Source of the DNA: Paraburkholderia polaris
GTDB lineage: Bacteria > Pseudomonadota > Gammaproteobacteria > Burkholderiales > Burkholderiaceae
Direction of reading: 5' to 3'
Length of the DNA stretch: 64,000 bases
NCBI RefSeq assembly: GCF_012927345.1
Contig: NZ_JABBGJ010000049.1
Coordinates: 1-64,000, forward strand
Part shown: piece by piece, positions 25,755-35,157 of the stretch
Numbering within the stretch: position 1 is the stretch's first letter
Layout: each line of letters starts with the position of its first letter
The notes under the pieces: generated by a model
Databases searched by the model: none
What the model saw: the letters and a program-made list of their open reading frames with translations, nothing else
What the model was told of the DNA's origin: nothing
Program-made: the position numbers and the translations under genes

Positions 25755-26620
25755 TCTCCCTGACTCGCATTGCTGCACCCATCGCCGCAGCGCTTGGTAT
25801 CTCGATGATTATTGCTGTGGTCAGCGCAAACGCGGCCGAAACCGTAAAGCGCGGTAGCATCGATCCGGTAGCAGCAAGCGATGGCGCCTCGGTCAATCCG
25901 GCTGGCCAGTACAACGGCGGTGTCGATCCGGTAACGATGCCGAACGACGCACGTATGGCCGTGTTCACTTACTCGCGCGATCAGATTTATCGCGTGATGA
26001 CTGCGCCGCTGAAGACAACGACGATCGAGTTCGCCAGTACGGAGAAACTGATCGCGGACCCCGCCATGGGCGACACGATCAGGTGGACGATCGATACGGA
26101 CGGCGCGAACCACGTGTTCGTGAAGCCGAATCAGCCGGGCCTCATCAACACCCTGCACCTGTCAACGAATCTGCACGAGTACGACATCACGCTTGTCTCG
26201 TCGCCTCTCGGTGGCCTTTTCTACCAGACCGTCCGCTTCAACTATCCGGGGTCGTTGATGGCGAAGGTGCGTGAGCACCAGCAAGCCAACCCGCAAAGCG
26301 ATCCATCCGGCGACCCTACAAATTCCGGCGCCATGAACGTGTCGCCAGACAAGTTGAATTTCAGCTGGGAAATCCACGGCGATGCAGCGTTCCGCCCGGA
26401 AACAGTATTCGATGATGGCAAATTTATCTGGATGCGTATGCCGGCCAATGCGCCGTACGCGGTTCCGATCATCAAGGATCACGGCGACAACGTAAGCCCG
26501 AACTTCATCCGTCGCGGGCAGTACCTGGTCGTGCAGCAGATGGCCGACGAAATCGTGCTTCGCGCCAATCACGATGAGGTCAAGGTTGAGCGCGCTCATC
26601 ACGGCCTGTTCGGTCTTTAA
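25751..26620 (+). CDS. VirB9/TrbG-like T4SS core protein
   Basis: 289 aa with a Sec signal peptide. The N-terminal beta domain has FTYSRDQIYRVMTAPLKTT and the C-terminal VirB9/CagX domain has PETVFDDGKFIWMRMP and LVVQQMADEIVLR. VirB9 and VirB10 form the outer-membrane core ring. It overlaps virB8 by four bases and is followed by virB10 12 bases later. Confidence 0.85.
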   Translation: MISLTRIAAPIAAALGISMIIAVVSANAAETVKRGSIDPVAASDGASVNPAGQYNGGVDPVTMPNDARMAVFTYSRDQIYRVMTAPLKTTTIEFASTEKLIADPAMGDTIRWTIDTDGANHVFVKPNQPGLINTLHLSTNLHEYDITLVSSPLGGLFYQTVRFNYPGSLMAKVREHQQANPQSDPSGDPTNSGAMNVSPDKLNFSWEIHGDAAFRPETVFDDGKFIWMRMPANAPYAVPIIKDHGDNVSPNFIRRGQYLVVQQMADEIVLRANHDEVKVERAHHGLFGL

Positions 26621-26632
26621 CCCGGAGCGGCG

Positions 26633-27928
26633 ATGAGCACGTCAACCGATCAGAAGGGTTCCTTCTTCAAAGGGAAGACACCGAGGAATGCAATCCTCGG
26701 TGTCGGCCTGGTAGCGGCAGTTGTCATCGGTGGTCTGGGCATCTATTACCAGGCAAAAGAGGACGCTCAAACAAAGGCGGATGCTGCTGCAAAGAAGGGC
26801 CAGCAGCAACAGTTCAGCCGCAAACCGGATAACGGCAATCAGGATTTCAACTCCATCATTAATGAGCAGCAGTCGGCCGCGGATCTGAAGGCGCAGAAAG
26901 CGCAACGCGCTCAACCCACGAACGCCAGTACCCCGAGCGCGGACAGTTTCGTCGACCCGCAGGGAAATGGCGCTCGCGGTAACCGGGCGCCGACGCCGGG
27001 TGGCGACGAAGACGGGATCTATTCCGCCGGTATCTTCAAGGGCGGTGGTCACCAGATCCAGAACAAGGCTGGCGCCAATGGTGCTGGCGGTCTGGCCGGC
27101 AATGGCGCGACCCTCAGTGGGGAAGGGGGGGTACCGACGCCTCAGGAAATGATGGCCGCGCAGGCGACAGCGGGGCGTAGCGTCCAGGACACGTTGGCGG
27201 CGGTTCAAGGCCAGATGACCCAGGGGGCGCAAGACCGGGCAGGTGCTGGTAGCGCAGCTGGGTCGCAGCAGAGCGACCTGGCGTTCTTGCGCACCGCGAA
27301 ATTGAGTTCGCAGAGTGGTGCGGGTTTCTCAACGGCTTCGTTCGTTGGGCAGGAAAAGAGCTGCACCCTCGCGCCCCCGAATCACATTCCGGTCCTGACG
27401 ATGGAGAAGTTGAATTCCGATCGTCCGGGGACGGCCTCGCTGCTCGTCACCGAAGACGTGTACGACAGCGTCACGGGCACCTGCCTGGTGATCCCGAAAG
27501 GCTCGAAGATCGTGGCTCCGTACTCGTCGGATATTCGCGTGGGCGCCGAGAGCATCATGGTCGCCGGCACGGAATTGCGTTTGCCCAATGGAAAAGAAGT
27601 GCCACTGAACGGGGCCGCAGGCGCAGATCAGGATGGCGAAGCGGGCTTCTCCGGGGACGTTAATAACCACTTCCTCAAGATCTTTGGCGCTTCCTTCGCG
27701 ACCGCGATCCTGCTGGGTGTCTTCGACAAGAACTCGACTGTAGCGACGACATCATCGCCCTACGGTGTCACGCAGGTCGGTGACACGGCTGGGCAGGTTG
27801 CCGCGCAAACGTCGCAGTCAATCCTGTCCCGCTATCAGAACATTCCGCCGACGATCACCGTCAAGCCGGGCACGCGCTTCATGGTCAAGGTAAATCAGGA
27901 TATCCACCTGGAGCCATACCATGAATAA
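26633..27928 (+). CDS. VirB10/TrbI-like T4SS core protein
   Basis: 431 aa. One N-terminal membrane helix (AILGVGLVAAVVIGGLGIYY) is followed by a long disordered Gln/Gly/Ala-rich stretch (about residues 45-190) that would span the periplasm. The C-terminal VirB10 domain has CLVIPKGSKIVAPYSSDIRV and NIPPTITVKPGTRFMVKVN. VirB10 links inner-membrane energy to the outer-membrane gate. Its end overlaps the next gene by eight bases. Confidence 0.87.
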   Translation: MSTSTDQKGSFFKGKTPRNAILGVGLVAAVVIGGLGIYYQAKEDAQTKADAAAKKGQQQQFSRKPDNGNQDFNSIINEQQSAADLKAQKAQRAQPTNASTPSADSFVDPQGNGARGNRAPTPGGDEDGIYSAGIFKGGGHQIQNKAGANGAGGLAGNGATLSGEGGVPTPQEMMAAQATAGRSVQDTLAAVQGQMTQGAQDRAGAGSAAGSQQSDLAFLRTAKLSSQSGAGFSTASFVGQEKSCTLAPPNHIPVLTMEKLNSDRPGTASLLVTEDVYDSVTGTCLVIPKGSKIVAPYSSDIRVGAESIMVAGTELRLPNGKEVPLNGAAGADQDGEAGFSGDVNNHFLKIFGASFATAILLGVFDKNSTVATTSSPYGVTQVGDTAGQVAAQTSQSILSRYQNIPPTITVKPGTRFMVKVNQDIHLEPYHE

Positions 27929-28742
27929 GCGGGTGGCCATAGCCCTTGCGATGACAGGCATTGCGGCGGCTGCGGCGGCGCAGGCCGGAACAGGGCCGAT
28001 GATCCAGGACATCATCAGCCCGGATTCCATCGTCCTCGTAAAGGACGGGGTGAAGGCACTCAAACCGCTTGAGGGCACGCCCGTGTACTTCTGCGGGATG
28101 CGCGCCTTCAAGGAGTGGGCAAAGCCGCTTCTTGGGCAGGCGGTCTACGCCGACAAGTCGGACAAGCTGACTGTGCTGGTCGACTCCAGGCCGGTCGAGC
28201 TGGAAACGCTGCTCGTTCGCGCAGGCTGGCTTCAGCCGACCAATCTGAATGACGACGCGCAGGCCGCGATCACGGAGCATCGCGGCGGGTGGAACTGTGC
28301 GAGCAACGAGACCGCGTTCGACCTCATGCACGCCACAGTCGACGCCAAGGTGCTCGCCGGTATCGCGATGAACGAGTCGAACTATGCCGGTCGTCCATGG
28401 CCATGGACGCTCAACGTCGCCGGTCGCGGCTATTTCTTCAAGTCCCGTGAAGGGGCATATCGCGCGATTACTTACCTGCTGTCGCAGGATCGTTGTGACT
28501 TCGACGTCGGGATCATGCAGGTGAACTGGTGCTACCACCACCAACGATTTGTCTCGCCCTGGGATGCGCTCAAGCCCAGCACAAACATTAAGGCAGCCGA
28601 ATCGATTCTCAACGAGAACTACAGCAAGACCCATTCTGTTGCGCAAGCGGTGGCTGATTACCACAGCGCCAATCCGGAACCTGGCCGAGAGTACCTCGCG
28701 CGCTTCGTTCAACACCTTGATCAACTGGAGGCTGGCCTGTGA
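27921..28742 (+). CDS. SLT lytic transglycosylase-like protein with N-terminal nuclease-like fold
   Basis: 273 aa with signal peptide. The C-terminal part (residues about 130-260) has an SLT-type pattern: LAGIAMNESNYAGRP with the putative catalytic Glu, and FDVGIMQVNW. The segment at about residues 45-105 (VKALKPLEGTPVYFCGMRAF, ELETLLVRAGWL) resembles a staphylococcal-nuclease-like OB fold without evident catalytic residues; this is an unusual combination and only a resemblance. It would open the peptidoglycan for the pilus or T4SS core. Confidence 0.7.
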   Translation: MNKRVAIALAMTGIAAAAAAQAGTGPMIQDIISPDSIVLVKDGVKALKPLEGTPVYFCGMRAFKEWAKPLLGQAVYADKSDKLTVLVDSRPVELETLLVRAGWLQPTNLNDDAQAAITEHRGGWNCASNETAFDLMHATVDAKVLAGIAMNESNYAGRPWPWTLNVAGRGYFFKSREGAYRAITYLLSQDRCDFDVGIMQVNWCYHHQRFVSPWDALKPSTNIKAAESILNENYSKTHSVAQAVADYHSANPEPGREYLARFVQHLDQLEAGL

Positions 28743-29983
28743 AGCGCATCGCCAGATACGTCGCCATCGCTTGCGCCTGCTTGGCCGGCACTTTAGTCCA
28801 TGCGGCCGACACCGATCCATTCGACTTCGATTACACGATCATCGGCGCGAACGCGGATCGTCCGGAAGCCGTCTTTAACGACGGTTCGCAGACGTTCATC
28901 CAGCCCCGCAACGGTCAGAGCATTACCGCGGATGGTGGGCACATCGAAGGCCCCTACGTGGTGGTCGATGGGACGCCCGACACGATTCAGTTCCGGGTCA
29001 ATGACCGGCCGGCGACAGCGCGTTGGAAAAGCGGGAACTCGTTCATAGGGGGCCCGTTGTCGCCGTCGCAATTTCGTGGCGACCAGCCGGCCGGCTTCGC
29101 TGGATTCAGCGATCACCTTGTGATTATTGGACAGGTGAGCGCGATCGAACCGGTACGCGGTATCAGCAGCACCATGACCATTAGCAGTCTGGTCAAGGCA
29201 TTGGTGCCGCAAGGCTGGAGCGGTTCCGCCGAGAAGGATATCGACCTGACCAATCAGGTGGCCTTCACGACCCAGGACGGAGAAAGCTGGATGCAGGCGC
29301 TCGATCGACTCATGAACCAGGGTGGCCTGTTCGCGTCGGTAGATTTTTCGAAACACCATGTGCGCCTTGAGCGCTCTGCGCCCAAGTCGGTAGCGGTTGC
29401 CTACGCACCGAACACCGCTGTGGCGGGGGCCGTAGCCGCGCCGAATTTGCCGGCTCCCAGAACAGAGGCCAAAGGCACATCGAACTACCAGTCGCAACTC
29501 GCGACCGTGTTCGGCGCGCAGGCGATCCGCGATGCGGACGACTCGCATGTTCAGATCCGTTTTACGAGCAGGCCGACCGACGAGTTGACTTTCCGCAATC
29601 TTGCCGGCGAATCGCTGCACCCGCACTGGGATCGCGACGCCAACGTGGTCACGATAGACAGGGCTCGTGTCTTTGTCGTATCGGACGGGAAGAACAAGGT
29701 CGAAATCGGCCGCCAGACCGGGATGATCTTCGACTTTGAGGCGAACAACGGGGCGCATCTCGAAGCCGTGTTCGAGGCGGACGGTGCCACGTACTTCCGC
29801 TTCGCGCCCACGGTCATTCAGGCGTCAGTCACTGATGTCAGGGGCCAGGGCAAGGGCGAGCAGAGAGGCGCTGCGTACAAGTTCGACGGCACCGCCGATC
29901 AGTTCATTGCGACGGCGGACGGCGGCACCACGACGGTCTCGCGCCACGCGGCCACGCACTTCTACGAGAGGACACCGTCATGA
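28739..29983 (+). CDS. composite VirB9-like/TcpQ-PilL-like secreted protein
   Basis: 414 aa with a Sec signal. Two separate segments copy the VirB9-type element: AVFNDGSQTFIQPRNGQS near residue 50 and EAVFEADGATYFRFAP near residue 345. Between them (about residues 140-220) LVKALVPQGWSGSAEKD and QDGESWMQALDRLMNQGG resemble the TcpQ/PilL lipoprotein domain of type IVb pili. It seems to bridge the T4SS core and pilus secretin. It overlaps neighbours by four bases on each side, so it is a fixed operon member. I know of no characterised protein with this layout. Confidence 0.65.
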   Translation: MKRIARYVAIACACLAGTLVHAADTDPFDFDYTIIGANADRPEAVFNDGSQTFIQPRNGQSITADGGHIEGPYVVVDGTPDTIQFRVNDRPATARWKSGNSFIGGPLSPSQFRGDQPAGFAGFSDHLVIIGQVSAIEPVRGISSTMTISSLVKALVPQGWSGSAEKDIDLTNQVAFTTQDGESWMQALDRLMNQGGLFASVDFSKHHVRLERSAPKSVAVAYAPNTAVAGAVAAPNLPAPRTEAKGTSNYQSQLATVFGAQAIRDADDSHVQIRFTSRPTDELTFRNLAGESLHPHWDRDANVVTIDRARVFVVSDGKNKVEIGRQTGMIFDFEANNGAHLEAVFEADGATYFRFAPTVIQASVTDVRGQGKGEQRGAAYKFDGTADQFIATADGGTTTVSRHAATHFYERTPS

Positions 29984-30450
29984 AACGGATGCCGATCTTC
30001 GCGGCAGTGGTGTGCGTAGGCATTGCTTGCATGGCAAGCACTGGTGCGCGCGCCGATTGCCTGGATGACGCAGCTATCTATTTTGACCTCGATCCGATGC
30101 TCGTGCGTGCGATTGCCAAACACGAATCCGGCATGCGTGCCGATGCAGTGAACCGGAACCGCAACGGCAGTTACGACATCGGCCTGATGCAGATCAACAC
30201 GGTCTGGCTACCCAGGCTTCAGGAGAAGGGCATCACGGCCGAGTCGCTCAGGAATCCATGCGTCAACGGTTACGTGGGCGCATGGATTCTCCGCTCGAAC
30301 GTGGAACGTTTCGGGCAAACGTGGAAGGCGGTTGGCGCTTACAACGCGAGCTCTTCCGACAAGCAGTTGAAGTATGCCAATAGCGTCTACAGCATCTGGA
30401 CACGGCTTCGAAACATGGCTTTCGAACAACGAACCGCGAGCGCGCAATGA
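29980..30450 (+). CDS. pilT: lytic transglycosylase, PilT/VirB1-type
   Basis: 156 aa with signal peptide. Classic SLT fold: LVRAIAKHESGMRADAVN with the catalytic Glu, then YDIGLMQINTVWLPRL and GAYNASSSDKQLKYANSVY. It cleaves glycan strands to let the pilus pass. Named after PilT of R64-type type IVb pili, not the retraction ATPase of the same name. ATGA overlaps on both sides. Confidence 0.88.
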   Translation: MKRMPIFAAVVCVGIACMASTGARADCLDDAAIYFDLDPMLVRAIAKHESGMRADAVNRNRNGSYDIGLMQINTVWLPRLQEKGITAESLRNPCVNGYVGAWILRSNVERFGQTWKAVGAYNASSSDKQLKYANSVYSIWTRLRNMAFEQRTASAQ

Positions 30451-31232
30451 AACATCACATCCGAACCACCATCTGCCACGCTGCCTTCGGAGTTGCGGCG
30501 GTCATGGCCATCAGCGCAAGCCCGGCGGCAAGCGCATACGCCGACAATTCAGGCGTCTTCCAGCCGAACGACGATCAGTTCGGTGCAGGCTGGCAGGTGC
30601 TTCAGGCACCTGCTCCATCCGCACCGATCGCTGCGCCGTCTCCGGTAGCGGCACCCATCGCCTCACCGGCGGTGGTAGCAACGCCGATCGTCGATCAGCC
30701 GCCGATGTACACCGCGATGGCGGAGCCAGGCCCGTCAGTCTCCACGTCGAACGCTTCGCAAGCCGTGCCGATTGCGAGGCCGGTCGTCCAGCCGCCGAGG
30801 GCGGTTGTTGCGTCGGGGCACCCTCCTCAGCAAGCGTCGGCTTCCATTGCCGGTGCACTCGCGCCGACCCCGATTCCTGCGGCCGACAAGGTGCCGGTTG
30901 CGAACAGCCTGTCGAGTGGAGAAACGGTGATGGCGGCGGCGACTCCTGACGCGATGCCCGCCGCAACGGAACTTGGCCATACCTTCGAGCTCCAGGCGGG
31001 ACTTTCCCTCGAACAGCAGCTGCAGTCGTGGGCACACGATGCTGGTTGGACGCTGACGTGGAATCTGACGGACGACTGGGTCGTCCCCGGCAACAAGTCG
31101 TACGGCACTGACTTCGCGCAGGCAGCGCAACAGGTAATCGAGCAAGCGGCAAACAACGGTGCGGATATCCGTGCCGACCTTTATTCCGGCAACCGCTCGC
31201 TGGTTGTCCATCAAGCGGGAGCGGTGCGATGA
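30447..31232 (+). CDS. pilL: PilL-like pilus protein with TcpQ domain
   Basis: 261 aa. An N-terminal signal sequence is followed by a long Pro/Ala-rich linker (residues about 50-185) and a TcpQ-type C-terminal domain (EQQLQSWAHDAGWTLTWNL, then FAQAAQQVIEQAA). In other systems this domain supports the secretin. It is translated with the next gene by a four-base overlap. The gene order resembles that of the IncI/R64 pil set. Confidence 0.8.
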   Translation: MKHHIRTTICHAAFGVAAVMAISASPAASAYADNSGVFQPNDDQFGAGWQVLQAPAPSAPIAAPSPVAAPIASPAVVATPIVDQPPMYTAMAEPGPSVSTSNASQAVPIARPVVQPPRAVVASGHPPQQASASIAGALAPTPIPAADKVPVANSLSSGETVMAAATPDAMPAATELGHTFELQAGLSLEQQLQSWAHDAGWTLTWNLTDDWVVPGNKSYGTDFAQAAQQVIEQAANNGADIRADLYSGNRSLVVHQAGAVR

Positions 31233-32950
31233 CTCAAAGGAAGCAGATTTTCACACCGCGCCAGCGCGCGGCTGCATGTCTCGTGGCGATGGCAATGAAT
31301 TTTGCTGGTTGCGCAGTTCCGACCATCCATCAGGAACAACGTGACATCGGCAAGGCCGCGGGATCCGCCGCAGATACGCCGGCTCCGATCGGCCCAGTGG
31401 TCCAGGTTCATGACGGTTCGTGGCTGCTCGGCGAGAGGATTCAGGCGAGCAAGCCACAGCCGGAGATCTACAACCGGATTGTGGATTTCAATTCGGGCAG
31501 TTCATCGCCGTCGCTCTCCGACATCGTCTCGTACCTGTCAGAAGTGGTCCGCGTTCGCGCGGAAATTGACTCGTCGGCAACTGGTTCAGGCGCGGCAACG
31601 ACGGCAATCATGCCTTCCGCACCGACGGGAATTACCCTCGGTCAACGTTCCGTGGGGCGGATGCCGGACCTTCCAGCGGGCCTCGCGACCAGCTTCACCG
31701 GCAGTGGCGGTTTGGCGGCCAGCGGCCCGTCGGGCGGGCCAATTCGCTACCACGGCCTGCTGCGCGGCTTCCTCGACGTGGTGGATGGTCGTTTCGGGGT
31801 CTGGTCGCACTACGTCGATGGAACGGTGAGCTTTTACAGGACCGAAACGCGTACCTTCACGATCGGGAGTCTGCCAGACCAATCCTCGATGTCAGGTTCG
31901 ATCTCGACAACTGATTCGAGCGGTGGATCGAGTTCGGGCTCATCTGGTGGTTCAGGCTCCATCACGCCGGCCGCGTCACCGGGCGGCATCAGCGGCGGCA
32001 GCGGCGGGAGCTCGGGCGGTGGCAGCGGACAGCAGATGAGCCTCGCCGTTGGTGTGAGCCCGTGGGCAAGCTTGAAGGATACGGCACAGTCCATCGCGGG
32101 ACCGGGCGCACAGGTTACGGTAGATCCGAACCTTGGCACGCTAACGGTCACCGGATCGCCACCGCAATGCGATCGCGTCGAAGGACTGACGAACAACCTC
32201 GCTGCAATGTTCGGCAAGCAGGTTGCCATCGACGTGCACGTCTATGAAGTTCGCACGACGGGCGAAGAAAATTACGGCATAAACCTTGCGCTCGCGCTGA
32301 AGACGAAATCCGGTCATACAAGCGCAGGCTCGTCTACCGTCTCCATCCCCACGGTTTCGAGCGCCGCGACGCCGATGACATTCGGCGCCACGATTCTGCA
32401 AGGTCCGTTTGCCGGCACGGGCGCGACAGTCCAGGCACTGTCCACGATGGGCGATGTCTCGGAAGTCGTCTCGCGCTCGGGTATCACGCAGAACGGCAAG
32501 GTGCTGGCCCTCCAATCAGCTCAGTCTGTTGGGTACGTCTCTTCGTCCACCTCTACCCAGACCGCTTCGGTTGGCAGCTCGACCGCGATTTCGACGAGCA
32601 CGCTGGTGCCCGGCTTCACGAGTTCGTTCCTGCCGAAGGTAGTCAACGGTCGCATCCTGATGGCGTTCGACATGACGCTCTCGGACCTGCTGAGCCTGCA
32701 AACCTTCACATCGGGCACCGGAACGGGCCAGTCAAGCGTGGAACTGCCGACGATGCAGATGGCTCGCTTCGAACAGTCCGTGACGCTGAAGCCAGGTGAG
32801 ACGCTGGTCCTGACGGGCATGCGTCAACAGTCGGCTACTTCTACCAACAACGGTGTCGGCGTGCCGCAGAACTTCCTGCTCGGCGGTGGCCTGGATGCGT
32901 CGCACCAGCAGACCATCCTTGCCGTAGTTATCACCGCGCGCATTCTTTAA
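31229..32950 (+). CDS. pilN: type IVb pilus secretin lipoprotein PilN
   Basis: 573 aa. Signal with lipobox FAGC. Periplasmic N domains precede a Gly/Ser-rich linker (about residues 225-270) and a secretin barrel domain (VAIDVHVYEVRTTGEENYG, then LKPGETLVLTGMRQQ). It forms the outer-membrane pore for the pilus fibre. Co-translated with pilL; a short 11-base gap precedes pilP. Confidence 0.9.
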   Translation: MTQRKQIFTPRQRAAACLVAMAMNFAGCAVPTIHQEQRDIGKAAGSAADTPAPIGPVVQVHDGSWLLGERIQASKPQPEIYNRIVDFNSGSSSPSLSDIVSYLSEVVRVRAEIDSSATGSGAATTAIMPSAPTGITLGQRSVGRMPDLPAGLATSFTGSGGLAASGPSGGPIRYHGLLRGFLDVVDGRFGVWSHYVDGTVSFYRTETRTFTIGSLPDQSSMSGSISTTDSSGGSSSGSSGGSGSITPAASPGGISGGSGGSSGGGSGQQMSLAVGVSPWASLKDTAQSIAGPGAQVTVDPNLGTLTVTGSPPQCDRVEGLTNNLAAMFGKQVAIDVHVYEVRTTGEENYGINLALALKTKSGHTSAGSSTVSIPTVSSAATPMTFGATILQGPFAGTGATVQALSTMGDVSEVVSRSGITQNGKVLALQSAQSVGYVSSSTSTQTASVGSSTAISTSTLVPGFTSSFLPKVVNGRILMAFDMTLSDLLSLQTFTSGTGTGQSSVELPTMQMARFEQSVTLKPGETLVLTGMRQQSATSTNNGVGVPQNFLLGGGLDASHQQTILAVVITARIL

Positions 32951-32961
32951 GGACAGGTGCC

Positions 32962-33453
32962 ATGAAGACTTACCAGAAGACCACCGCGCTCGTGCTTGCT
33001 GCGCTCGTTTCCGCCGGCGCGTGGGCGGCCGCGCCCAGCGCGACACCTGGCTCGACGTCCACCGCACCCGTGCCGGTGTCGGAGATTCCGGAGCTCCTCG
33101 CCAATGAACAGGCGCAGACGCCACTCCTGATTGCGAAAGCGACGAACGCAAAGCTTCGGGACGACATCAGGCAACTTGAACACCCGAACGCCGCCGGGGG
33201 GGCGGCTGCGGCCGGCGGGGGGCTGTCTGGCCTGAGCCAGTCGCTTGCGAAGGCGCGCAACGATGGTGGGGACCTGGGGCTCATCCAGGTCGGCGGCGCT
33301 GACGGTTCGTACCGTGCGTACATCAGCATTAACGGCCGCACCATCATCGCCGAAGTTGGCGACACGATTGATAACGGGTGGCATGTCGTGGCGATCACCA
33401 GCTCGACTGTCCAGCTTTCGAACGGCAAGCAACAGAAAACGCTGAGGATCTGA
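32962..33453 (+). CDS. pilP: type IVb pilus biogenesis protein PilP
   Basis: 163 aa with a signal sequence, a Gly/Ala-rich middle and a C-terminal beta domain (GSYRAYISINGRTIIAEVGD, then WHVVAITSSTVQLSNGK) matching the PilP family. PilP probably links the inner-membrane complex to the secretin. Placed between the secretin and PilO genes as in R64-like clusters. Confidence 0.82.
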   Translation: MKTYQKTTALVLAALVSAGAWAAAPSATPGSTSTAPVPVSEIPELLANEQAQTPLLIAKATNAKLRDDIRQLEHPNAAGGAAAAGGGLSGLSQSLAKARNDGGDLGLIQVGGADGSYRAYISINGRTIIAEVGDTIDNGWHVVAITSSTVQLSNGKQQKTLRI

Positions 33454-33457
33454 CTAC

Positions 33458-35149
33458 ATGGCTCATGTCCTGACACTCCCCGGCGTAAAAGGTCTGTTTG
33501 CAGTCGGCATGTCCTGGCGTCATGAAGAAGCCGTGCCGAAGGCAAAGGCATTGCGTGAACTTGCAGCTGATATGGGCAAGTGGGGCACGGTTTATACGGC
33601 GAAGGGCGGTGGCGTGCAGGTCGGCTTCTGTGACCCGATCGACGGCCTGAAGAGTCCTGGCAAGGCGCGTTCACTGGCTGCAGCCGTCGCAGAGGAATTT
33701 GCCCAGCCCTGGCGCGGCATCTTCGAAGTGGGCCACGGTCTTTACTGGTATGTCGCGGTTCGGGACGGCCAGGAAATTCTCAACGACGGCGACATCGTCG
33801 GTACCGAGGATGACGTGGCTCGCGTTTGGGCGGAGCACGACCGGTTGTCGGAGTGGAAGACTGAGATCACGGACAAGCCGCTCGAAATCCTCGCAGTCGC
33901 GGTCCAGACGAAGAGCAATCTGGCACGCCTGCGCGACCTCAGCTACGACCCGACGATGCTCTATATCGGGGCTGCCGGGGTGGTCGTGCTCGCACTGGCC
34001 GGAGTGGGCGTGTGGGGATACTTCCACCATAAACACCAGGAAGAACTGATGGAGCAGCAGTCGCTTGCTGCGCGTGCGGCTGCGCTATCAGCGAAAGCTG
34101 CAGCCGACGCGAAGGCGGCGATGATGCCGTGGTTGGCGTTGCCGTTGACCCACGACGTGTTCAGTGTGTGTCAGGCCCAGTGGAATCAGGAGGCGTTATC
34201 GATCAAGGGTTGGGGGCTTAGCACCTGGACGTGTAGTGCCGACGCGGTCGGCATTACGATCGAAACGAAGTGGACGCGCAACGGTGGCGTGGCCAATGAT
34301 GCGCCGGGCAAGCTGGATGATGGAGGCGAGTCGTCCTCGCAGGACACTGTGATAGCGCAGACGTTTGGCGGCCTTAACCAGGACGCGCTGACTGGCGAAG
34401 CGGCGCCGCGAGCAATGTACACGCTGGTGCAGACGTACGGCGCCAAGCTGCAGCTGACGAAGCAACCGGAAATGGCGCCGAAGGAAACCCCGGATACGCC
34501 GAACGCGGTTCCGCCTCCGCCGTGGCTTGCGTACCCGATGACGCTGGACCTCTATGCTCCGCCATGGGTTGAAATCGGTGCAGCGCCGTTCGACCAGGTG
34601 ACAGGCCTGCGCGTCGCGAGTATCGAATACGACAGCAACAAGCGGGTATGGACAACGAAAGGCACGCTGTACGGGATGCGCGAGGCGACGACTGCGTTAG
34701 CTGTTGCGGCCTCCGACGGCTCCGGCGTGGTTCCGACGGCGCTCGCTTCGCCCGCCTCAGCGGCAACGACGGCTGTGACGTCCGCTCCTGCTGCGGCGCC
34801 TGCCGCACCGGCGTCGTCTGTCGTGAGCGGGCCGGTTATCGGGGCAAGCGCACCCGTTGCCGCGGCGGCTCGCCCCGCAAGTGGTAAGCCGAAGCCAACC
34901 GACACGACCCTAACGGCGGCTGGGCCCGTGCCGAAACCGGCGTCTGTCGTAGCGCTGACGCCAGTAGCGCCAGTGGCTCCGACGTCCCCCACGGACAGCG
35001 ACAAGTCGCAGGGTGGCATGGGCGCGCTTGCTCTCGTACAGGCGCATCGCAACGCTACAGTCGCGACGGGTGTAACCGTTGTGGGTTCAGTACCGGCGCG
35101 GCCGGTGAAGCCCGCTCTGGCGACCGTTCCGCCGGGCGTGGGCAATTGA
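33458..35149 (+). CDS. pilO: type IVb pilus inner-membrane protein PilO
   Basis: 563 aa. A cytoplasmic N-terminal part (about 170 residues, LFAVGMSWRHEEAVPKAKAL) is followed by a single membrane helix (AAGVVVLALAGVGVWGYF) and a long periplasmic part ending in a Pro/Ala-rich tail. The bitopic layout matches PilO of the R64 type. It stops one codon into the possible TTG start of pilQ. Confidence 0.85.
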   Translation: MAHVLTLPGVKGLFAVGMSWRHEEAVPKAKALRELAADMGKWGTVYTAKGGGVQVGFCDPIDGLKSPGKARSLAAAVAEEFAQPWRGIFEVGHGLYWYVAVRDGQEILNDGDIVGTEDDVARVWAEHDRLSEWKTEITDKPLEILAVAVQTKSNLARLRDLSYDPTMLYIGAAGVVVLALAGVGVWGYFHHKHQEELMEQQSLAARAAALSAKAAADAKAAMMPWLALPLTHDVFSVCQAQWNQEALSIKGWGLSTWTCSADAVGITIETKWTRNGGVANDAPGKLDDGGESSSQDTVIAQTFGGLNQDALTGEAAPRAMYTLVQTYGAKLQLTKQPEMAPKETPDTPNAVPPPPWLAYPMTLDLYAPPWVEIGAAPFDQVTGLRVASIEYDSNKRVWTTKGTLYGMREATTALAVAASDGSGVVPTALASPASAATTAVTSAPAAAPAAPASSVVSGPVIGASAPVAAAARPASGKPKPTDTTLTAAGPVPKPASVVALTPVAPVAPTSPTDSDKSQGGMGALALVQAHRNATVATGVTVVGSVPARPVKPALATVPPGVGN

Positions 35150-35157
35150 AGCCATTT

